The notes beneath the pieces were generated by a model. That model did not search any database and was not told where the DNA came from. It saw nothing but the letters and a program-made list of their open reading frames with translations. DNA of 64,000 bases from Arcuatula senhousia (lineage: Eukaryota > Mollusca > Bivalvia > Mytilida > Mytilidae): positions 63,647,022 through 63,711,021 of the forward strand of contig OZ020306.1 of NCBI GenBank assembly GCA_963971305.1, given 5' to 3'. Made by a program: the position numbers and the translations under genes. Below are positions 53,978 through 64,000 of the stretch, in pieces; the stretch's first letter is position 1; each line of letters opens with the position of its first letter.

Positions 53978-54606
53978 TTTGCAACAGTAGTCAGAATTAG
54001 TACTTTTTTCCAACCACACATAAATTTATGACAACTGTTGATTTTCTTTCAATGTAATTTAAAGTGCTAATTATACACTGAAAGTTTATCAGTGCTTAAT
54101 TTTTATTAAAGAAATTCCGACATTCAAATTTCTCTTTTATCTGTAGGAATCAGTTTACATGATTTGAAAATAAAATCCATATTTTGTGCATTAATTTTAG
54201 AAAAACTAAGTGCCTTCTTTTTGCCATGCATATTACTATTGCACTATACATGTGATGATATTAAGTAGATTTTCTTTTATATAGAAAATGTCAGTATTTA
54301 TTTTAATCAAAACTGTTGTAATAATTGTTAGAAAAGTTATATGTTTTAAAAATGTTATCATTTTTTTATGTCATAAAATATTAAGGGCTGGTTCAAAAAA
54401 TATATGTCCCTTTTTTGCCAATTTGTGATAAATTTTACATTCTTAATATTGCATTCTCCCCTTACCAATATATGTAAAAATACAAATCTTTGCAATTTTT
54501 TTTGGGGGGGGGGGGAGTCATATAAGACACTTTGAGTTTTTAAGTTTATATTTTCTTGAAAAGTCAGAATTTATCAGAAATTAAAGTTTGTTTTTGTAGG
54601 CAAAAA

Positions 54607-55200
54607 CAAAAACAATGTCTCCCCCCGTTTCCCCCAAAAGTTCCAAGTTCAAAAGGCCCTTACTCCCAAAAAAATTTGATGATCAAAATTTCCTGGTAAT
54701 ATGCACAACTACATATGATGTCCTTCCTATATACCAAGTTTCGTTGAATTCAGTTCAGTAGTTTCAGAGGAGTTGCGCTGACAAGACGATAAATGAGGAT
54801 TTTCAGCAAATTTCTAAGTTCAAAGGGCCATAACTTCCACAAAAATTTGAGGATCAAAATTTCCTGGTAATATGCACACCTACATATGGTGTCCTTCCTA
54901 TATACCAAGTTTCGTTGAATTCGGTTCAGTAGTTTCAGAGGAGTTGCGCTGACAAGATGATAAATGAGGATTTTCAGCAAATTTCCAAGTTCAAAGGGCC
55001 ATAACTCCCACAAAAATTTGAGGATCAAAATTTCCTGGTAATTTGCACAACTACATATGATGTCCTTCCTATATACCAAGTTTCGTTGAATTCGGTTCAG
55101 TAGTTTCAGAGGAGTTGCGCTGACAAACTTTGTGACGGACAGACGGACGGACGGACACGACAAAAACAATATGTCTCCCCACAAAAGTGGGGGAGACATA
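54607..55200 (-). mobile_element. Pearl/Helentron-like element, family E
   Basis: On the minus strand: TATGTCTCCCCCACTTTTGT hairpin, GTCCGTCCGTCCGTCTGTCC, then three core units of about 175 bp (TTTCAGAGGAGTTGCGCTGA on the + strand at about 54762, 54933 and 55105). The other end repeats GGGGGGAGACATTG. Confidence 0.75.
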
Positions 55201-55250
55201 ATTTCAATAAAAATTTTGGAAGTTGCACAAGTGCTACAATATTTCAAATT

Positions 55251-55647
55251 ATACCCCCACTCGTAAGAGGGGGCTATATTGCAATCACCTTTTCCGTCTT
55301 TCTATCCGTTCGGTACAATATCCAGGCTTTTACTGAAGGAATTGATTTCAAATTTGGTAGACAGCTTTAGCATGATGGGATTTACATTTTCTTTACTTTC
55401 CAGGTCAGTCAATGATCTACTTCCTGTTTTCTCAGCCGACTTTGACTATTTTAAGGGTCAAAATGGAAAAAATTTTCGTCACAGATTTCTGGGCTTCTAC
55501 TGAAGGTATTTATTTTTAATTTAGTACACAGCTTTAGCATGATGAGTTATACTGTACCTCCCCTTTCCAGGTCAGTTGGTCATTTACTTCCTGTTTTCTT
55601 AATGGTCAAGTGGGGGAATGCTAAGCACTACTTAGTGCAACCCCTTG
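55251..55647 (+). mobile_element. Pearl/Helentron-like element, family B, short copy
   Basis: ATACCCCCACTCGTAAGAGG at the left, two core units, and CAACCCCTTG before TTT at the right. Third copy of family B in the window and the shortest. Confidence 0.8.
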
Positions 55648-56004
55648 TTTGTTATTCTTTACCCCATTGATGTAAATGAAATTTCAATGCCCCATTGGAC
55701 CCTCTACTGATCATTCCCCAACATGTAGTTTTTGGACAAGCCCCTCATTGTTTTTTCCTAGAACATTCCACCATAGATCAAATATTTATATCATTACATT
55801 TTATTGGATAGTGCTAATATGATTAGCAATTATTTTATACACACATTTATATATTTATGGTTTATATTTAAACTGTGTTCACTACGTTTTGAATGCTGAA
55901 ATAAAAGATTATAAAGCCAAGAGTTTTAATCCACCTAATTGTCAGTTTATAAACATTCAGCCATAATGAGGATCAGCTAGTCAAAAAAGAATAGAAAATA
56001 ATTA

Positions 56005-56300
56005 GATGTGGAATAAGTGCACGCGACACAGCCAACAATCAAATGGCAATTTAGAAAAAACCACAATGGACTTCAACGAATGAGGCCACCCGGCACCGCT
56101 CGCAGCTCTGCAATTGGCCCATGGTCCAAATAAAATGCATATAATTCAAATCCAGCCCTGAAATAGTCACGGATAGACCCCCTTCTTAAACAAGGAACAG
56201 AAAACATCAAAAAGACAAGTACAAATCCGACACAACACTTCAAACAATAATGATTTAGTGAAGTGTCATCACACAAAACCGACACGCTTGATCGCTATAT
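56005..56300 (-). mobile_element. Dispersed repeat with a conserved short frame, copy 2
   Basis: About 80% alike by eye to 48700-48980 plus 49265-49335. The minus-strand frame (56073-56285) keeps [22 protein letters not shown] and YAFYLDHGP. Confidence 0.55.
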
Positions 56301-56439
56301 AAAAGATAATGAGATGTGGAATAAGTTGTAACACAACATCGATAAATCAGCACCAATTTAAACTCCACAATGAAAACAACCAAGAGCTAAAAACCCTTAA
56401 AAAATATAAACCATTCAATTCTAAATAATTGGACTTTAA

Positions 56440-57310
56440 GTAACACGTTACATTTTTAGTTTTAAAAAATCATGTGTGTACAAAATTTCATAAAGTTGTG
56501 ATCTGTTGGTTTTATACAACTACAGAAATAAAACATATGATATATGCACAAACTTGAATTCCCCTGTTTCTCTAAAAATTCTCTTAACAATTTGAATAGA
56601 AACCTTGACTAATGAGGATTTTCTGGAAAATTCTAATTTCTATCTGAAAATTTTCTGGCAATACGCACAAATTTATTTATATACCAAATTTTCTACGGAA
56701 AACACAAAAATGGCATATTAGATTATAAATAATCCATGGCCGCCCGTGGTTTATTGTCGATTTTAACATGGGTATCCATTGTTTTCGTATATTTAACTCT
56801 GCTCCGCTGCGCTCCACTCAGGGTAAAATAATATCGAAAACAATGGCAACCCATGTTAAAATCTCCAATAAACCATGGGCGGCCATGGATTATTTCTTAA
56901 CTAACACAGAGTTAGATCAAGTCATATTTGCAGGCTCCCCTGTTTCTCTAAAAATTCTCTTAACAATATGAATAGAAACCTTGACTAATGAGGATTTTAT
57001 GGAAAATTCTAATTTCTATCTTGCAATATGCACAAATTTATTTATATACCAAGTTTCATAAAATTTGGTTGAATACAGTAGTTTTAGAGGAGTTGGTTAG
57101 AAACGATGATTAATGAGGATTTTCTGGAAATCTTGGTTCAAAGGTCCATAATTCCAACAAAAATCTTAAAATAAAGTTGATTTGCTACATTACAAGTTTC
57201 ATTAAATTTTGTTTAGTTTCAGAGGAGTTGAGCCGAATAATTTTATGACTGACAGACAGACAGATCTGACAAAAAAAAAAGGTCTCCCCACCAAAGCTTG
57301 GGGGGAGCAA
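56440..57310 (-). mobile_element. Pearl/Helentron-like element, family G, interrupted
   Basis: On the minus strand it opens with GCTCCCCCCAAGCTTTGGTG hairpin GGGAGACC, then (CTGT)n. Core units share CCCCTGTTTCTCTAAAAATT and CTTGACTAATGAGGATTTT (at 56560 and 56938). A foldback MITE (56728-56895) lies between units. Confidence 0.6.
56728..56895. mobile_element. Foldback MITE with 60-bp arms
   Basis: The left arm AAATAATCCATGGCCGCCCG... and right arm ...GGGCGGCCATGGATTATTT pair over about 60 bp with few mismatches; the loop holds CTGCTCCGCTGCGCTCCACT. Confidence 0.75.
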
Positions 57311-57312
57311 AA

Positions 57313-58790
57313 CAATAAATTGTGTCTTAATTCAGACACTGATGGCAAGCTAGCACATAATTGTTGGAATTTCATATTTTTTGCTGCTATTTATTAATAA
57401 GTGTACAAAATTCCATGAAAATCCAATTTTGGGTTTTCAATAAATCTGCTTATAATCAAAGATAGCGAAGGGTGAAAAGCAAAAGCAGATTTAGAACTGG
57501 CATGTGGGGTGCATCCTCTCGTTTGACAGAAAAATTTGGTTAAGAACCGTATGAAGCAAGAGGTCCCAGAGGCTTTTATCAACAGGCCCCCTTACACTTA
57601 AAAATTTCTGGATCTGCCACAGATAAGGCACACAGAACCTTCAACTGTGTAATAAAATAAAATGTCAAACAACTTTAATTGGTGGAACCTCAAACAAAAA
57701 TGCTGAATAGCCTAGTGTGAGGTCCCCGACTTGACAAGACTGCTTGAAACCAATTAACTCTCAAATTTCAAAGTTTTTTTTAAAATCTTGTGACCTTGAC
57801 TTTTGACCTTATCCCAACAAGTCAATAGGCTTCAGTTTCAATGTATTTAAATTTCATGAAATTATATGAAGGTGTTCCACAGTAACGCTACAGAAAGAAT
57901 ATTTCAAATAGTTTTTGTATTCAAATAGCTGATAGAAAATTTGTCCACCTTTTGGCCTTTGCAGATTCAGGGAGAAGGTATTTTTGACAAAATGAAACAG
58001 ATAATGCACCAGTATGAAGATTTTATATAAAAATGGATTTAAGATACAATGATCACATATATACGGAGTAATTTATGACCCTTTGGAGGGAGAACTCCTA
58101 AAACCCTCCTAGATTTTTATGGCTTTTCTTGGAGTTTCCTGGAGTAATTAAAAAAATTCCCTCCGAAATCAGAGTATGAGAATCAATCCTCTCTGAGTGT
58201 ACTGTACGACAAATGTTTAACAAATATACATTCATACAGTAAATATGCCACCAAGCACCGACTCAAAAACTTCATTTGCCCTCACATAATGTGCCACAGA
58301 TTCTGTTCTGCACAACCTGTTATCATTAATACTCCTGGACTTTATTAACTGTCATTTCATCCTTTAAATTTGACATTTCGTAGACAAGAAAAAAATACTT
58401 TTAATGTCACAGTAAGGTCCTAAAATATGAGTTATCTTCCTTCAAGTTGGTTGATCATCTCCCCTTAATGCTCTATATGTGTTAATTTCGAGGTATTTAA
58501 ATGGTCTATAATGATCCTTAAGACCACGGTCTTATTGGGTATCCGCACCCAAGTTTCGGTCCTCGAAACAAAATATCCCCGAAAATTTCAAAATGGACGA
58601 GATAGATAATATTTTACAAAAGACTGTTAAAAAACAAAAGAAAAGAGCATTTGGGCACAAAAAAAAGATATACTCAACCAGGAGAGTTGCCTTATGACAT
58701 AAGTACAAGAAAGAGGCAAAAGAGGGCTTTTTGTACGTGTATTTCAAATCATGATATTATAATACATTCATCCTATTCTTACACAACAAC
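57313..58790. other. Intergenic, no gene seen
   Basis: AT-rich. Frames of about 60-70 codons on both strands have no recognisable features. CTTGACCTTGACTTTTGACC-type text near 57790 resembles a worn pearl-like core. Confidence 0.4.
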
Positions 58791-61700
58791 CCTTGCTTTT
58801 AACTGACATTTATTATCCAAGTGACCATGGACCATCCTATCCCCAATAACAGGCCATGGTCTTATTTTCCATTTTGAATTTTTCAGTAATTAGACCAAGG
58901 ACCGACCCTCCCATTCCACCATAACAACACATGGTCTTAACTGACAGTTTATATCCATAAGACCATGGACCTTCCTATGCTATAATAGGCTCTGGACCAT
59001 GGACCCTCTTAATTCCCATAACAGGCCATGGTCTTTTTCCCCATTTTAAGTCATAAGGCCATGCATGGACCATGCTATTCCTCAATAACAACCCATGGTC
59101 TTATCTGACAGTTTATATCTATAAGACCATGGACCTTCCTATGCTATAATAGGTCATGGACCATGGACCCTCCTAATTTCCATAACAGGCAATGGTCTTA
59201 TTTCCCATTTTCAGTCATAAGACCATAGACCCTCCTATCCCCCATAACAGACCATGGACCCTGTCTTGATCCCAAAACAGGCCATGGTCTTATTTAACCA
59301 TTTCAGTCATAAGACCATGGACCTTCCTATCACCCATAACAGGCCATGGACCCTGTCTTGATCCCATAACAGGCCATGGTCTTATTTAACCATTTCAGTC
59401 ATAAGACCATTGACCCTCCTATCCCCATATCAGACCATGGACCATTCTAATTCCCATAACAGGCCATGGTCTTATTTTCCCATTTTCAGTCATAAGACCA
59501 TGGACCCTCCTATTCCCCATAACAGGCCATGGACCCTCCTTGGTCCCAAAACAGGCCATGGTCTTATTTACCCATTTTCAGTGATAAGACCATAGACCCT
59601 CCTATCCCCCATAACAGACCATGGACCCTGTTTTGATCCCAAAACAGGCCATGGTCTTATTTAACCATTTCAGTCATAAGACCATGGACCTTCCTATCAC
59701 CCATAACAGGCCATGGACCCTGTCTTGATCCCATAACAGGCCATGGTCTTATTTAACCATTTCAGTCATAAGACCATGGACCCTCCTATTCCCATATCAG
59801 GCCATGGACCATTCTAATACCCATAACAGGCCATGGTCTTCTTTATCCTTTTTCAGTCATAAGACCATTGACTCTCCTATCCCCATATCAGACCATGGAC
59901 CATTTTAATTCCCGTAACAGGCCATGGTCTTATTTTACCATTTTCAGTCATAAGACCATGGACCCTCCTATTACCCAAAACAGGCCATGGACCCTCCCTT
60001 GTTCCTATAACAGGCCATGGTCTTATTTACCCTTTTTCAGTCATATGACCATGACCCTCCCATCCCCCATATCAGACCATGGACCATTCTAATTCCCATA
60101 AGAGGCCATGGTCTTATTTTACCATTTTCAGTCATAAGACCATGGACCCTCCTATTACCCAAAACAGGCCATAAACCCTCCTTATTCCAATAACAGACCA
60201 AGGTCTTATTTACATAATTTCAGTCATAAGACCATGGACCCTCCTATTCCCATATCAGGTCATGGACCATTCTAATTCCCATAACAGGCCATGGTCTTAT
60301 TTATCCCTTTTCAGTCATAAGACCATTGACTGTCCTATCTCCATATCAGACCATGGACCATTCTAATTCCCATGACAGGCCATGGTCTTATTTTACCATT
60401 TTCAGTCATAAGACCATGGACCCTCCTATTCCCCGTAACAGGCCATGGACCCTCCCTTGATCCTATAACAGGCCATGGTCTTATTTACCCTTTTTCAGTC
60501 ATAGGACCATGACCCTCCCATCCCCCATAACAGGCCGTGGACCATGGACCCTCCTTATTCCAATAACAGGCCAAGGTCTTATTCACACAATTTCAGTCAT
60601 AAGACCATGGACCCTCCTATTCCCATATCAGGCCATGGACCATTCTAATTCCCATAATAGGCCATGGTCTTTTTTATCCTTTTTCAGTCATAAGACCATT
60701 GACCCTCCTATCTCCATATCACCCATGGACCATTCTAATTCCCATAACAGGCCATGGTCTTATTTACCCATTTTCAGTCATAAGGCCATGGACTCTCCTA
60801 TCCCCCATAACAGGCCATGGACCATGGACCCTCCTTATTCCCATAACAGGCCGTGGTCTTATTTACCCATTTTCAGTCATAAGGCCATGGACTCTCCTAT
60901 CCCCCATAACAGGCCATGGACCATGGACCCTCCTTATTCCCATAACAGGCCGTGGTCTTATTTACCCATTTTCAGTCATAAGACCATGGACCCTCTATCA
61001 TCACAAAACATGCCATGGTCTTATTTGACTGTTATCAACCATAAATCATGAACCCCTCTATCCTCTCAAAACATGCCATGGTCTTTTTAGGCTGTTATCC
61101 ACCATAAGACCATGGACCCTTCTATTTTCTTTTAACATGCCATGGTCTAAATTGACTGTTATCATCTATAAAACCATGAAGAAGACCCTGGACCTGTCTT
61201 TTTTCTATCATATGCCATTGTCTTATCCAACTTTTATCAACTATAAGACCATGGACCCTTCTGTCCCCTTACAACATGTCATGGTTCTATTTGACTGTTT
61301 TCAGACATAAGACCATTGAACCCTCTATCCACTTATAACACGTCATGGTCTTATTTGACTGTTATCAGCCATAAGACCGTGAACCCCTCTATCCTTCCAA
61401 AACATGCCATGGTCTTATTTGACTGTTTTCTTCCATAAGACCAAGAGCCCCTCTATCCTCTTATGATATGCCATGGTCTTAACTGACTTTTATCATCTAT
61501 TAGACCATGGACCCCTCTATTTCTCCATTACATGCCATGGTCTTATCGAACTGTTTTCATCCATTTAACCATGAACCCCTCTTCCTATTATAACATGTCA
61601 TGCATATGGTCCTATTCAACTGCTACATCCATAAGACCATGTGTTACTCCACAAGACCATGAACCCCTCTATCACTCCATAATGTACCATGGTCTTATTT

Positions 61701-61990
61701 GACTGTTTTCTTCCAAAGACCAAAAGCCCCTCTATCCTCTTATAATATGCCATGGTCTTAATTGACTGTTATCATGTACATGTATAAGACTCGACCCCTT
61801 TATTTCTCCATTTAGATGTCATGGTGTAAAATAATCCAACTTAGATCAACTATAAGAACATGGACCCTTCTATTCTCTTATAGCATATCATGGTCATATC
61901 TAACTGTTATCATTCATAAGACCATAGAGATTTCTATCACTCCATCGTGACATTGTCTCATTTGAATGTTTAGCATCCATAAGAGCATGA
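58790..61990. repeat. Satellite array, about 91-bp unit, hairpin-forming
   Basis: TCAGTCATAAGACCATGGACC recurs about every 91 bp from 59212 to 60975 (for example 59307, 59397, 59489, 59674, 59765, 59855, 59946, 60131, 60223, 60313, 60404, 60595). Each unit also has CATAACAGGCCATGGTCTTA, so TAAGACCATGG and CCATGGTCTTA face each other in every unit. Units at both ends are more diverged. Long open frames on the + strand (NRPWS..., HKTMDP...) are repeat artefacts. Confidence 0.9.
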
Positions 61991-62944
61991 ATTCTTCCAT
62001 CTATCCATAGCATGTCATAAGCTATTTGATCCCTTTGTTTATTCAAATCATGTTGTAATGGTTTTTAATGACTAGTGATCCATAAGAGCATGTTGTTAAT
62101 TGTCAAGATCAACATGATCAATTAGAACAGTAAATCTATTTTTTGCTTATCATTTGACAATTTTTGAGAAAATTTTACTGATCATTCTGATACAGGATGA
62201 TTATGAACTAAAACATGCAGCCGAAGAGTAAATAAAGGTATCAGATAGGATCCAACATAAAACATTAACTAAGAACAAAGTAATAGACGATGGAACCTAT
62301 ATAAAATGGCACAAATTTAAGCATCCACCATGGAAAACACCTTGCAGCCGTTAATGTGTCCAGTGGGATTAATTAATCTTCAACAAGCCTTTTTATTTAT
62401 CACCAATGGGTTGTATTTTGCAACTTTGTATAAATTTGTATAAATTATATATATTATAATACACCTATTTATATTTAGATTTAAGTTGCCATGTCCTACT
62501 GTAAAAAGATGCCAGCCAAATTATGTTGATGTACTAACAGTACTTAAGTGTATCCAGCAACACATATCATGTATGACAGTCAAGAACAGTATACATAATG
62601 TTTCAGAGGTATATTATGATATTATTTGGAAATAAAACTACCAGATTTTAAGACATGCTAGATATGAGATTAATTACATTTGCCCTAACTTATCTTTAAA
62701 TTTAAGTCCATTGCAAAAATTATGATGATTAATAAAAATGATATTTGTTTATTAATTGTTTCCTCTACCCTTACAAATGTATTTTCTTTATATTTCTGTT
62801 TAGGTGTTTTACACATTCACAGTTTATTAGTGACTGATATGGAATCTTGGCTAGTTTATGTTTATACTTTTTTTTTATATATTAAAATGTTTGCTTGATT
62901 CATCCAATAACCATTGATGAGATTAAAAAAATAATAACAGATGG
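61991..62944. other. Intergenic, no gene seen
   Basis: AT-rich with no repeat or coding signal that I could support. Confidence 0.45.
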
Positions 62945-63528
62945 TACAGATGGGTGCACACATAACCTGTACCGCGGGCGGGTAAGTTAACTTGAGAAGC
63001 AGACATCAAGTTAACTTCAAGTTCACTTGCGACTGGTCATGCGACTGCTTTGAGCAGACGAGCGACTGGTTCTAAGTTAACTTGAAAAGCAGTCATAATT
63101 CTACGTCTGCTTTTAAAAGTAGTCACATAATTATGACAGGTCTGGTCAAGTTAACTTCGTGACATGTATGCTGTTAAAACTGAATGTAAAAGGACAATTT
63201 TTATGTTGTTTTGCCTAAACTGTATTTGAAACTCATTTTTTTTTATGTTAAAGACAGTTTTTGTTATATTAAATTAAACCCTTGCATTATTAAACATGTC
63301 TGGTAAGAGCAGACTTGTTGCAATGACTGATCTAGTAAAAGCAGTCATGTCTTTGTGACTGGTTATGACTGGTCATAAAAAAGCTGTCACAAGTCTGCTT
63401 TGACCAGTCATGAGTTATTGCAAGTTAACTTGAATGTCTGGTACTGCAGACATGAGCAGACGTGGAAAACAGTCACAAAGTTAACTTTATGTTAACTTCC
63501 GTACAGGTTATGTGTGCACCTATCTGTA
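62945..63528. mobile_element. 584-bp MITE with 28-bp ends and many GTTAAC palindromes
   Basis: Terminal inverted repeats TACAGATGGGTGCACACATA plus 8 more bases, one mismatch in 28. The interior carries AAGTTAACTT or AGTTAACTT at least seven times, mainly near the ends, and many CAGTCAT/GACTGGT motifs. No transposase. Confidence 0.75.
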
Positions 63529-63762
63529 TCAACAGAACACCATTATGAGCATGATAAGAGACAAAAAGAGACGTATTCTTTTCTTTAACATGTTTATTGA
63601 GGAAATTGAAGAGGCAATAACAGTGATACATTACTTTAAGATTTAAATTTGAAATATTGAATGACAGCATGCACAATAAAAAAGCAACTATTTGAAATGA
63701 GCAAATCCTGAAAAGCTATGATGATCTACAAAAAAAATTGATTATTATAATTGTCATAGAAA

Positions 63763-63971
63763 CAGTGTTGATTCATTTATTTTCGTGGTTTTTAATTTTT
63801 GTGGTTTGATGAAAAGGGATCAGTTAGTGAATTCTTAAATTTGTGGAACTGAAGACTGCATTTATGTTAAACTAATTAAGCTTCCTTTTTGTGGGGTATC
63901 AATTTTCGTGGGTAAAGGTCAACCACGAAATCCATGAAAATTGATACCCCACAAATAATGAAACCACAGTA
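63763..63971. mobile_element. Foldback MITE (GTGGGGTA family), second copy
   Basis: Same layout as 44144-44340: ATTCATTTATTTTCGTGG at the left, GTGGGGTATCAATTTTCGTG and its complement ATGAAAATTGATACCCCAC in the middle, AATGAAACCACAGTAC at the right. Confidence 0.65.
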
Positions 63972-64000
63972 CTTATTAAGTAATATAAAGATAACCATAT

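Larger units (their letters stand above)
51209..55905 (+). other. 3' UTR / downstream region with candidate poly(A) signals
   Basis: AATAAA occurs at about 53312, 54169 and 55900 on the + strand. Which one ends the VKR transcript cannot be told. A family D element starts only 31 bp after the stop, so it is likely to be in the 3' UTR unless an earlier, non-canonical site is used. Confidence 0.35.

Noticed and set aside
54750..55247. 165-codon minus-strand frame
   Set aside because: Produced by three core units of a family E element; repeated text LVSATPLKLLNRIQ follows the repeat period.
59410..61051. Open frames with NRPWSYLPIF / HKTMDPPIP repeats
   Set aside because: Artefacts of the 91-bp satellite; units are hairpins, not codon-conserved.
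1..64000. tRNA and rRNA genes
   Set aside because: No cloverleaf with A/B box text or rRNA segment was recognised by eye; a covariance search would be needed to exclude worn tRNA-derived SINEs.

Overview
This is nuclear DNA of an animal, most likely a marine bivalve mollusc and probably a mytilid mussel. The reasons are the low GC content, long introns with canonical GT/AG borders, and many short elements with GTCCGTCCG tracts and tandem cores of about 155-175 bp, which look like the bivalve 'pearl' / Helentron-associated class. The organism call rests on repeat style, not on a species-specific marker. No bacterial feature, rRNA, tRNA or CRISPR array was seen.

The window holds one complete protein-coding gene on the + strand. 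I could reconstruct it in 19 coding exons (17279 to 51208). The phases join without a frame break and give 1357 residues. It encodes a Venus kinase receptor: signal peptide, long extracellular region ending in a GABA-B-like Venus flytrap module, one membrane segment, an insulin-receptor-like tyrosine kinase with all catalytic motifs, and a tail of about 170 residues. The N-terminal 350 or so residues, before the classical flytrap, look like an extra extracellular module.

Layout: 1-1573, a LINE reverse transcriptase C-terminus interrupted by a pearl-like element. 1574-17200, repeat-rich intergenic DNA with several foldback elements, a 2.45 kb element with minisatellite-bearing inverted ends (7640-10087) and a decayed reverse transcriptase fragment. 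17215-51208, the receptor gene, whose introns hold nested pearl-like elements, a TTAA-flanked element, a 32-copy 21-bp minisatellite beside the exon 2 acceptor, a 167-bp tandem array and a nine-copy duplication of the exon 15 splice donor. 51209-58790, 3' flank with more pearl-like elements and small MITEs. 58790-61990, a 91-bp satellite of hairpin-forming units. 62945-63528, a MITE rich in GTTAAC palindromes, followed by another foldback element.

The most unusual signals are at the meeting of repeats and splicing inside the receptor gene: the multiplied donor in the kinase domain, the 733-bp AG-free pyrimidine-rich minisatellite before exon 2, and the 167-bp array whose units each carry a pyrimidine tract followed by CAG|GTCAGT. 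The elements themselves belong to at least six sequence families that share one architecture (short inverted ends, GTCC microsatellite, core units of about 165 bp, CTTG or CTAG 3' end next to T).
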